Part shown: in pieces, positions 1-6,145 of the stretch
Layout of the letters: every line of letters begins with the position of its first letter
How positions within the stretch are numbered: the stretch's first letter is position 1
Source: JAWXCH01 sp034440595
GTDB lineage: Bacteria; Planctomycetota; Planctomycetia; Pirellulales; JALHPA01
Direction: 5' to 3'
NCBI GenBank assembly: GCA_034440595.1
Contig: JAWXCH010000339.1
Span: forward strand, 1 to 15,240
Length of the DNA: 15,240 nucleotides
Notes under the pieces: model-generated
What the model saw: only the letters and a program-made list of their open reading frames with translations
What the model was told of the DNA's origin: nothing
The model's database searches: none
Made by a program: the position numbers and the translations under genes

Positions 1-1199
1 CTCGTTGCGACTGCCACACGGAGTAACTCCGAATGCTTATGAACTGCGCGAATCACTGCGGCACAGAAGATTAGGAATTGAGCATTCTCGTGAGGACTCT
101 CACCCGGCTCCAATAAATTGCCGACACCGGAACCGCCGAGCGACCAGTTGACGTGCTTACCCGATCCGTTGATACCGGCAAACGGCTTTTCATGCAGCAA
201 GCAAGCCATGCCGTATTTCTGAGCCACACGCATCAAGGTCTGCATGATCATTTGTTGATGATCGGTCGCCAAGTTGGCGTTCTCGTACAGTGGTGCCACC
301 TCGTACTGCGAAGGAGCTACTTCGTTGTGACGTGTCTTGACCGGTACGCCCAGCTTGAACAGCTCACGCTCGGTCTCGAGCATGCATGCCAGCACACGTT
401 CTGGGATCGCACCAAAATACTGATCCTCGAACTCCTGACCCTTCGGAGGCTTGGCCCCGTACAATGTGCGGCCAGTCGTGACTAGATCCGGTCTTGCAAA
501 ATAGAAGTTGCGATCGATTAAGAAGTACTCTTGCTCAGGGCCGCACGTGGCATGAATCGGACCTATCTCCGTCTTACCAAAGGCCTTTAGCACGCGAGTT
601 GCCTGCGTGTTCAAAGCCTGCATCGAACGCAACAGCGGGGTCTTCTTATCCAGCGCTTCGCCAGTCCAAGAGCAAAACGCGGTTGGAATGCAGAGCGTTG
701 TACCGTTCGGGTTCTCTAAAATATAGGCCGGACTGGTCGGATCCCAGGCGGTGTAACCGCGTGCTTCAAAGGTGGCTCGAATACCACCGGAAGGGAAGCT
801 GGAGGCGTCTGGCTCACCTTGGATCAGTTCCTTGCCACTGAATTCGGCAACCGCACTGCCATCTTCGCAAGGAGACAGAAAACTGTCGTGCTTCTCGGCC
901 GTTAGTCCCGTGAGTGGGTAAAAAACGTGTGCATAGTGCGTGGCACCCTTTTCGATGGCCCAATCCTTCATGGCCAGAGCAACCGCGTCGGCCAAACCAG
1001 CATCCAGCGGAGCACCCTTGCGAATGGTCGCTTGCAGCGCTTTGTAGGCCGGCTTTGGGAGCCGATCCTTCATTTCCTTGTCACAAAATACGTTCGAGCC
1101 AAAAATCTCGCTCGTAGGGGTGTCGACAAAATTTAGTGCCTGGCCGTTCGACTTGTAGTTCGTTACTGCCGCAATCGCCGCCTGTCTTGCAGTACTCAA
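1..1199 (-). CDS. glnN: Type III glutamine synthetase, N-terminal ~399 residues (3' end cut by window edge)
   Basis: Makes glutamine from glutamate, ammonia and ATP in the cytoplasm, the main ammonium-assimilation step. Translating the minus strand gives about 399 continuous residues. Seen motifs are FVDTPTSEIFGSNVF near residues 24-38 (typical of the GSIII N-terminus), GPEQEYFLID near 220-229, RHNEVAPSQYEVAP near 290-303 and HEKPFAGINGSGKHVNWSL near 336-354, which form the glutamate/ATP-binding catalytic core. GSIII proteins usually have about 700-730 residues, so roughly 300 C-terminal residues lie beyond position 1. I chose a TTG start at 1197-1199 because no ATG or GTG gives the conserved N-terminus and an AGGAG box sits 8 nt upstream of it. 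The protein then begins MSTARQAAIAAVTNYK. An internal ATG (MKDRLPKP, codon 43) would cut off the conserved FVDTPTSEIFGSN segment. The family call is secure; the start is probable. Confidence 0.95.
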   Translation of the reverse strand, partial: MSTARQAAIAAVTNYKSNGQALNFVDTPTSEIFGSNVFCDKEMKDRLPKPAYKALQATIRKGAPLDAGLADAVALAMKDWAIEKGATHYAHVFYPLTGLTAEKHDSFLSPCEDGSAVAEFSGKELIQGEPDASSFPSGGIRATFEARGYTAWDPTSPAYILENPNGTTLCIPTAFCSWTGEALDKKTPLLRSMQALNTQATRVLKAFGKTEIGPIHATCGPEQEYFLIDRNFYFARPDLVTTGRTLYGAKPPKGQEFEDQYFGAIPERVLACMLETERELFKLGVPVKTRHNEVAPSQYEVAPLYENANLATDHQQMIMQTLMRVAQKYGMACLLHEKPFAGINGSGKHVNWSLGGSGVGNLLEPGESPHENAQFLIFCAAVIRAVHKHSELLRVAVAT

Positions 1200-1529
1200 A
1201 GCCCTGACTCCTGAACAAAAGAGAATTAGAAATAGAAACCAAGTAGGGGCTGCAACGTAACGCAAAACCCATACCGCGAGCACGTACTTTCTGGTCGAGC
1301 CGGTCCTAAGCAATTGCTGTCGAACCAGTTACTAAAAAACTTATAAGCCACGCCGCCAACCCTGGCTGCCACATATGCCGCATTCGTAAGCAGGCAGTGC
1401 ATTCTGCACGTGCGAGAATACCTGCCCCCTATCCGATCAAAAAGCGACGCATGCTTATTCACCGCCAGGTCAGCAAACATCGAAAGTAACGCTTGGGAAA
1501 TTGCTTGTCCAGCATGTGGACCAACTAAT
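1200..1529. other. Intergenic region between glnN and the ligase homologue
   Basis: About 330 bp that should hold the glnN promoter, since both flanking genes read on the minus strand. I see no convincing gene. There is a small hairpin at 1397-1409 (GTGCA arms, TTC loop). I could not find a persuasive sigma-70 or sigma-54 promoter. There is no terminator-like stem with a T tract. Confidence 0.5.
1208..1212 (-). promoter_or_regulatory. Ribosome binding site deciding the TTG start of glnN
   Basis: AGGAG on the minus strand (CTCCT on plus), 8 nt upstream of the TTG at 1197-1199. It supports the non-ATG start and full retention of the conserved N-terminus. Confidence 0.6.
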
Positions 1530-3362
1530 TTAGGGGGAACCAAGATTATCCTGCTGAACCCCTATAGCAGGCAAGAGTTGCCGCAATTCGTCAATCCCGG
1601 TTGCATCTGCGGGTCGTAAATCTTCCCGCCAACGGACGATTCTCGGCCTGGAAAGCCGCAGTACCGACCGTTTTCCCTCTTCGTAGACCGCGTCAAACTC
1701 CAGCTCAAAAACCAGCTCTGGCGGGACCAGCCGCACCGGCCCGAACTTGCGTAGCATATGATTGTGAAAAAACTCCTCAATCCGCCGCAACTGGTCGTCC
1801 GTCAAGACTTTCCGCACATCGCCACCAATGCGAGTGGTCACAATCGCGACGGTCTGACCGCCTTGTACAGCAAATCCGGCGGTACTTTCGCCCGCTTCGT
1901 TCGGTGCAAAAAGTTCCTGCCCCGCATAGGTCAGCATGGCAAAACACCGCAGCGGTTCCACCGGCCAATGAACATGTCTCTGCTGGCCATTAGTCTGAGC
2001 GATTCGACTCAACAGCAACCCGTTGGCACTCTGCTTCGCTGCCCCTCGATGCAATCTGGTTAGTTCGGGCCAGGTGGCAAAGTCGAGAGGCATATTGTGC
2101 CTGCAAACGGCACCCTCGCCGCACCGAGCGACTAGTTCCCGCAATCGAGCCTGCCGCTCGACCATCGGTCGACCCCGAATGTCGCTCCCTTCGGCCTCCA
2201 GCAAATCATTTGCCAGAAACAGGATATGCTCTTCCCCCAGCACCTTAAGAAACTTGAACTGGCGCGACGTGCTGGTCCGCAAGCGAGAGCCTTCTGCAAC
2301 CAGCGGGACCAATGCGCCATCCAGCGTTCCGACCAATTGCCCAATCATCACGGTCCCCGAGGGTAAGGTGCTGCTCAGGGCGAGAATCTCTGGAAAACCG
2401 TAGTTGAACAGGTCACCTTCGGCAGACCAAATCAGCGCCCCTCCATTGCGGCAGATGAGTTGGACCAGCGGCCCAGCAAAAGTCCACTGTGCCAGCCAGT
2501 CAGTTGGATTCCCCAGCTTCTTGATCGGCCCCGTCCAGGTTTGCGTGCTCTCCAACCGGAAGGCTGCTCCAGGTTCCGCAGCGACGGCGTTGGGTTCGGA
2601 CAGTAGATGCTCCCAGGAACTTTCCGTCGGTGCGATCCCATTGAACATACGGTAGGCCACTACCTCTGGCGGAATCCCACTGCAACGTGCCAATGCCTGC
2701 GCAATCAGTCTTGGCTCAACCCGTGCGATCGTGCTGCCAAGCAGGATCCGGTGCCACAGCAAATGCCACGGTCGCGGAAGCTGTTGCCAGGTACGGATGA
2801 CCAGCTCCCGCTGACGAATTGGTGAAGCGTGCTGCAATGCCAAGAGGCGCTGTTCAATCACCTGATGCAATGCAGCATCGCAATCCAACTCGGCCAGTTG
2901 CTCGATCGGCTCATCCAGCGAGAACAGTGTTGACTGCGTGGTATCGGCCAGGTGTTTTATGGGTGTGCCACTGGCTTCGCCAGTGCTCTCTGCGGATGAC
3001 GATGGAGGTTGATCGAAACTGGCTGAGCCGGCGGCATGCGAACGGTGTACCTCCGTGGCAAAGCAGTACTCCGGGTCTACGTTGTAATCCGGTACCAGTA
3101 GTGAGACCCCTTCGGCCAGATCACTGACTTCAGCCAATGATTGATCGAGCAACCACTTGGGCAGCGCGGACTCCTCCTGCAACCACTTCAATAATTGTGG
3201 CTTCTTCACCGTGCGTGGAACAGTCTGCCCGGTGAGTAGAAACAGCCCCCAGGCCGCGTCGCGCGCGTCTCTCTGCTGGAAATATTCATGCAGCACCGCA
3301 ACCCGGCGATCGTCGCTGCCCGAGTTTCGCAATTGGTCCAACAGTCTGGCAAAGTGTTGCAT
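1530..3362 (-). CDS. Degenerate ATP-dependent DNA ligase homologue (probable pseudoenzyme)
   Basis: The 610 residues follow the layout of bacterial ATP-dependent ligases that travel with an exonuclease (TIGR04120-type). An N-terminal DNA-binding-like domain (about 1-90) opens with MQHFARLLDQL and has RDAAWGLFLLTG at 35-45. A variable linker spans about 91-160, the rest of the DNA-binding domain 160-265, a nucleotidyltransferase-like domain 275-475 and an OB-fold 475-600 with FGPVRLVPPELVFELEF at 540-556. The catalytic residues are gone. The Lys-x-Asp-Gly site reads T294-F-A-G, DGE reads I340-G-Q, the motif IV Glu and Lys are N448 and S453, the WKWK motif reads V464-H-W-P, and the final RxDK Lys is L582. 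The frame is intact, so the gene is probably maintained, but self-adenylation seems impossible. It starts at an ATG 28 nt after the exonuclease gene and is probably cotranscribed with it. The length exceeds the usual ~530-550, mostly through the linker, which carries a palindromic repeat. Alternative: a recently decaying gene, though no frameshift or stop is seen. Confidence 0.86.
   Translation of the reverse strand: MQHFARLLDQLRNSGSDDRRVAVLHEYFQQRDARDAAWGLFLLTGQTVPRTVKKPQLLKWLQEESALPKWLLDQSLAEVSDLAEGVSLLVPDYNVDPEYCFATEVHRSHAAGSASFDQPPSSSAESTGEASGTPIKHLADTTQSTLFSLDEPIEQLAELDCDAALHQVIEQRLLALQHASPIRQRELVIRTWQQLPRPWHLLWHRILLGSTIARVEPRLIAQALARCSGIPPEVVAYRMFNGIAPTESSWEHLLSEPNAVAAEPGAAFRLESTQTWTGPIKKLGNPTDWLAQWTFAGPLVQLICRNGGALIWSAEGDLFNYGFPEILALSSTLPSGTVMIGQLVGTLDGALVPLVAEGSRLRTSTSRQFKFLKVLGEEHILFLANDLLEAEGSDIRGRPMVERQARLRELVARCGEGAVCRHNMPLDFATWPELTRLHRGAAKQSANGLLLSRIAQTNGQQRHVHWPVEPLRCFAMLTYAGQELFAPNEAGESTAGFAVQGGQTVAIVTTRIGGDVRKVLTDDQLRRIEEFFHNHMLRKFGPVRLVPPELVFELEFDAVYEEGKRSVLRLSRPRIVRWREDLRPADATGIDELRQLLPAIGVQQDNLGSP
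2965..2985. repeat. Palindromic REP-like repeat inside the ligase-homologue gene
   Basis: A hairpin with CACTGGC and GCCAGTG arms (7 bp, 2969-2975 and 2979-2985) around a TTC loop, preceded by GTGC. The same 21-nt unit, matching at 19 of 21 positions on the opposite strand, recurs at 6000-6020 in an intergenic gap. Here it is read in frame and encodes residues about 126-133 (STGEASGT) of the low-complexity linker. It looks like a mobile or recombining short repeat that landed in a tolerant spot of a coding sequence. Confidence 0.7.
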
Positions 3363-3390
3363 GTATTAAGGTCAATCGCTCGCGGGAATA

Positions 3391-4389
3391 TCAGGCGGAT
3401 CTGGTCACCTCGATCCGTGGAAAATGCAAAACTTCCGATTGCACTCCTTGCTCGTTCAGGTACCGCGACAACACCTCCGTGTAGCCATGTGTCACCAGAA
3501 CACGTGTTGCCCCAGTCTCGCGACAGGCGCTCAGCAGTCCTTCCCAATCGGCATGGTCCGATACGACAAAGCCGAAATCCGCGCCGGCACGTTTGCGCAT
3601 GCTGCCGACCTGCATCCAGCCCGACGCGGTGGCTACGGAAATCTCTCCCAGTGCTGCGCGCCAGTCGGCATCCATTGGCAAGCTCGGCGCGACTAGCACT
3701 CCTCGCCCACGACTGCGGCGCGCGCTGTCCAAGTCCACACACTGCGCCGGCGGCAGCGCGATGCCAGCCTGTTGGTAAGTGCGATAAAACGGTTCCACCG
3801 CGGGGTGAATCAAGATCGGTCCAATCGCCGGATCGAGCATGCCCAGCACTCGCTGCGCTTTGCCCAGCGAATAGGCCAGAATCACGCTGGTGCGGCGCTG
3901 CTCCACATTGCCGCGCCACCAGGCGTTGATCTCGTCGACCAGTTCGTTATTCGCTCGCCAGCGGTAGATCGGCAGGCCAAACGTCGATTCAGTAATGAAC
4001 GTGTCACATCGCACCGGTTCGTACGCGTCGCACGTGGGGTCAGCAACGGTCTTGTAATCACCACTCACAACCCAAACTTCGCCGCGATATTCGATCCTTA
4101 CCTGAGCAGAGCCAAGAATATGCCCCGCCGGGTGGAGTGAAACCCGTACGCCGTTATGCACGATCGACTGACCGAACGGCAGGCCATCAATGCGTGCCTT
4201 CTCCCCCACACGTAGTTGCAATGTCGGCACGCCGATCGCGGCGGTCAGATAAGCACCACACCCGCGCCGCGCATGATCGCTGTGTGCATGCGTAACGACT
4301 GCCAGTTCGACCGGTTTATGGGGATCGACGTAAAAATTGCCAGCGGGGCAATAAAGACCACGATCGGTTGGTATGAGTAAGTCGGCCAC
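3391..4389 (-). CDS. Ligase-associated MBL-fold/beta-CASP exonuclease
   Basis: A 332-residue metallo-beta-lactamase-fold nuclease of the SNM1/CPSF-like group, matching the ligase-associated exonuclease family (TIGR04122-type). It is a predicted metal-dependent DNA-processing enzyme of the cytoplasm. All expected metal-site motifs are visible: THAHSDHA at 33-40 (H34, H36, D38, H39), HPAGHILGS at 86-94, SGDYK at 109-113 (D111), ESTFGLP at 134-140, SDHADW at 277-282 and THGYTE at 300-305. The length is normal for the family. The start is taken as GTG at 4387-4389, because no ATG, GTG or TTG lies in frame for some distance upstream; no Shine-Dalgarno is obvious. The gene ends 28 nt before the ligase homologue, in the same order as in proteobacterial ligase clusters, but no helicase or phosphoesterase gene is adjacent. 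Its intact site contrasts with the eroded partner. Confidence 0.92.
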   Translation of the reverse strand: MADLLIPTDRGLYCPAGNFYVDPHKPVELAVVTHAHSDHARRGCGAYLTAAIGVPTLQLRVGEKARIDGLPFGQSIVHNGVRVSLHPAGHILGSAQVRIEYRGEVWVVSGDYKTVADPTCDAYEPVRCDTFITESTFGLPIYRWRANNELVDEINAWWRGNVEQRRTSVILAYSLGKAQRVLGMLDPAIGPILIHPAVEPFYRTYQQAGIALPPAQCVDLDSARRSRGRGVLVAPSLPMDADWRAALGEISVATASGWMQVGSMRKRAGADFGFVVSDHADWEGLLSACRETGATRVLVTHGYTEVLSRYLNEQGVQSEVLHFPRIEVTRSA

Positions 4390-4438
4390 GTCCGTGTTGT
4401 GGTTAAGAATGAGTGATTCGCTGAAGTATTTACCAACT

Positions 4439-4588
4439 ACGCCGAAGGCGTTGCATTCCGAAGCCTAGGGTTCGCTGCGCAGCAGCGCACCCTAGGTAGA
4501 CATCCAAAATCACCGGTTACCGCGAAGCGGTTAAATTCAACCGGTTGGCTATCCAACTGCGGGCTATCTGTCCCAGGTCTACCGCAGT
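4439..4588. repeat. Four consecutive hairpins (composite palindromic element) upstream of the exonuclease gene
   Basis: Four inverted repeats follow one another in 150 bp. A is ACGCC-GAA-GGCGT at 4439-4451. B is CCTAGGGT paired with ACCCTAGG, plus an inner CGCTGC/GCAGCG, at 4464-4496. C is CCGGTT paired with AACCGG, enclosing ACCGC-GAA-GCGGT, at 4513-4544. D is ACTGCGG paired with CCGCAGT at 4556-4562/4582-4588. A and the inner part of C share a 5-bp stem with a GAA loop. The element lies after the radical SAM stop and before the exonuclease start, both on the minus strand. It could be a REP-like composite repeat, a read-through attenuator, a structured leader or a small RNA. From memory, similar palindromes recur in Pirellulales genomes; I have not searched. 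Confidence 0.7.
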
Positions 4589-4598
4589 CACACTCCAA

Positions 4599-4604
4599 AT
4601 TATA
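4599..4604 (-). promoter_or_regulatory. Possible -10 box (TATAAT) reading toward the exonuclease gene
   Basis: An exact TATAAT on the minus strand in the only AT-rich stretch of this gap. The -35 position at 17-nt spacing reads AGCGAT, a poor match. If used, transcription would begin near 4592 and the message would carry the four hairpins as a ~200-nt leader before the GTG at 4389. Weak evidence. Confidence 0.3.
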
Positions 4605-4635
4605 CTTTTTTCAATGCTGTGATCGCTACGATTAC

Positions 4636-5547
4636 TCAATACTCCGCACTGCCATAATACCCCACCGTTGGCAAACCAGTCTTCTGTTGCACCAGTTCCA
4701 CCAACCGGTCCACTTCAGCGTTGTGTAGAGGTGTGACCGAACTCTCCGCCGGGCGGCGTGCCACCGTATAGATCTGGATCAGTTTGAAAGCTGCCCCAGC
4801 GGCCAGCATCTCATTCAATCTCTGACAAAATGCCTGCTGCTCGGCCAGCGTCGGCGGCTCGTTGTCGATGCGCATGAACAACGCCTGGATCACCACCGGG
4901 CGAACTTGTGCAGCAGCCGTGATGTTGTCCAGAATCTGCTGAAACGGAATCACCGTCCGCTCCACGCGCTGATAGTACTCCGCAGTGCCAGCATCGAGCT
5001 TGGCCCAAATCTCTCCCTGATTGGCGTCCAAGATGGCCAGCCCACGCTGCACGTGCGGGCGATGAAACATGCTGGCATTGGTGATCAACGTCATTTTGAC
5101 ATCGTGCAGCCCATGCTGCCGTTTTGTATCGGCACAGAGCTGGATGATTTCGTCAAAATTGCGATAGGTGGTGGGTTCGCCATCCCCCGAGAAGGCAATG
5201 TCGTTGACACGGCGCAACGGGGCTGGAGTGTTCTTGAACTTCTCCAGCGCAAAGATGCTACCGTCCGGCACGAGGCTCAGCATGGCATCCAGTTCTGCAA
5301 GGAGCGAATCCAACTCGACAAACCGTGTTTCGCTGGTGGTGGTCCGATCGACCTGACAATAGATGCAATCGAAATTGCAAACCTTGTCGGGGTTGAGATT
5401 GACCCCGATCGAGATCCCTTGCGACCGCCGGCTGAGAACCGGATAGACGAAGCGGTTCTGTGCAAACAGCCGCTCATGCTGCGAAAAAAGGGGGAGCGAG
5501 GCCGCCGCGAGCGGATCAGACTTGGCAGAGTGTGACATGCCTCTCAT
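4636..5547 (-). CDS. Radical SAM protein of unknown substrate
   Basis: A 303-residue radical S-adenosylmethionine enzyme. The iron-sulfur cluster motif CxxxCxxC is at C57, C61, C64 (VCNFDCIYCQ). SGDGEPTTYRNF at 120-131 corresponds to the SAM-binding GGEP-type strand. DVKMTLITNASMF and IWAKLDAGTAEYY follow in the usual barrel order. The overall pattern is like the COG0731 group (relatives of the wyosine-synthesis radical SAM proteins), but bacterial members have no firm function, so I assign no substrate. Two close starts are possible, ATG at 5545-5547 or the ATG three codons inside (MSHSAKSD); neither has a good Shine-Dalgarno. It lies 28 nt downstream of the small gene at 5576-5848 and may share its transcript. 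The class is secure, the role unknown. Confidence 0.92.
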   Translation of the reverse strand: MRGMSHSAKSDPLAAASLPLFSQHERLFAQNRFVYPVLSRRSQGISIGVNLNPDKVCNFDCIYCQVDRTTTSETRFVELDSLLAELDAMLSLVPDGSIFALEKFKNTPAPLRRVNDIAFSGDGEPTTYRNFDEIIQLCADTKRQHGLHDVKMTLITNASMFHRPHVQRGLAILDANQGEIWAKLDAGTAEYYQRVERTVIPFQQILDNITAAAQVRPVVIQALFMRIDNEPPTLAEQQAFCQRLNEMLAAGAAFKLIQIYTVARRPAESSVTPLHNAEVDRLVELVQQKTGLPTVGYYGSAEY

Positions 5548-5575
5548 TGTACCGCAGCAATCCCGGCAGGCAGCC

Positions 5576-5848
5576 TTATCGCCGCCGTAGCACGGTAAAT
5601 TCGTCCATCGTGGCGGTGGTCAGTTCGCCATCGGCACGGGCCAGGACGATCATGTCGCTGTAGACCTTGTCGTCGCCGTTGCGGCGGAAATGCAGCCCAT
5701 GCCGGCGGCGTTCCGTCCGTACTACAGTGCCGATGGTGGTTGTGGTCCAACGCTTGTTGCCCACGGTGACCACGTGTACCACCTCGACCGGGTCTCCTGG
5801 CTCCAGCTCAAGAAACAACTGACGAGACTGCGCTTCCGTTGCGTTCAT
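5576..5848 (-). CDS. Small protein of unknown function (90 residues)
   Basis: I do not recognise the family. The 90 residues begin MNATEAQSRQLFLELEPGDPV and end in DEFTVLRRR. The protein has no signal peptide or membrane segment and no cysteine. Its alternating hydrophobic pattern (VEVVHVVTVGNKRW, TTTIGTVVRTERR) suggests a small beta-rich fold, and basic residues are abundant. The GD-x-V-x-V stretch followed by a conserved-looking Trp recalls small SH3/KOW-like barrels, but that is only an impression. I prefer the ATG at 5846-5848, with GGAT a few bases upstream, over an upstream TTG that would add 14 residues. Only 28 nt separate it from the radical SAM gene on the same strand, so an operon is likely. 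Confidence 0.7.
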   Translation of the reverse strand: MNATEAQSRQLFLELEPGDPVEVVHVVTVGNKRWTTTTIGTVVRTERRRHGLHFRRNGDDKVYSDMIVLARADGELTTATMDEFTVLRRR

Positions 5849-5943
5849 AGGTGATCCAATAATCCGCTTTAGAGTGCTTACACGCACCAATTATTTGCCA
5901 ACACAACACACTAATCCGAGCACCAGCGAGCGAAACATTATAA

Positions 5944-5970
5944 CCCGAAGCGCGAGCGAGGAGACTCGCT
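5944..5970. repeat. Short palindromic repeat with a GAGA tetraloop
   Basis: CCCGAAGCGCG runs into a hairpin with AGCGAG (5955-5960) and CTCGCT (5965-5970) arms around GAGA. It is the first of several palindromes in this gap. A CCCGAAGCG...GCGAGG unit of this kind is, from memory, frequent in Pirellulaceae intergenic DNA; not searched. Confidence 0.45.
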
Positions 5971-5999
5971 AGACAACGTCGCATGCAACCTTACGTCAG

Positions 6000-6020
6000 C
6001 ACTGGCAGAGCCAGTGGCAC
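6000..6020. repeat. Second copy of the CACTGGC/GCCAGTG palindromic repeat
   Basis: Arms CACTGGC (6000-6006) and GCCAGTG (6010-6016) around an AGA loop, followed by GCAC. On the opposite strand it matches the repeat at 2965-2985 at 19 of 21 positions; the two differences are in and next to the loop. It lies in non-coding DNA between the small gene at 5576-5848 and ilvC. Confidence 0.7.
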
Positions 6021-6031
6021 AATTGACTGTT

Positions 6032-6133
6032 GCCTTTCACTCCGTGAAAGAGCACCTGCAAGCGTTGTTACCGTCGATCATCCAGTTCAAGCATGTAACC
6101 CATTCAAATACACTCTTTCGCGGAGCGAAAGGC
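6032..6133. repeat. Inverted pair of palindromic repeats (REPIN-like) downstream of ilvC
   Basis: Two 21-nt palindromes (6032-6052 and 6113-6133) lie in opposite orientation about 60 bp apart. The first has CTTTCAC/GTGAAAG arms around TCC, the second CTTTCGC/GCGAAAG arms around GGA. Reversing the first gives the second with only two differences, and these two positions pair with each other in the stem, an A-T pair replacing a G-C pair. That keeps the hairpin. Two inverted REP units with a short spacer is the REPIN arrangement. The right-hand unit begins 13 bp after the ilvC stop, so it may also protect the end of, or terminate, the ilvC transcript. No REP-associated transposase is in the window. 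Confidence 0.72.
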
Positions 6134-6145
6134 GACAGAATTCTA

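Noticed and set aside
1365..1385. A sigma-54-like TGGCAG...TTGGC on the minus strand upstream of glnN
   Set aside because: The spacing between the GG and GC elements is off by one and the -12 element reads TTGGC, so it does not meet the consensus.
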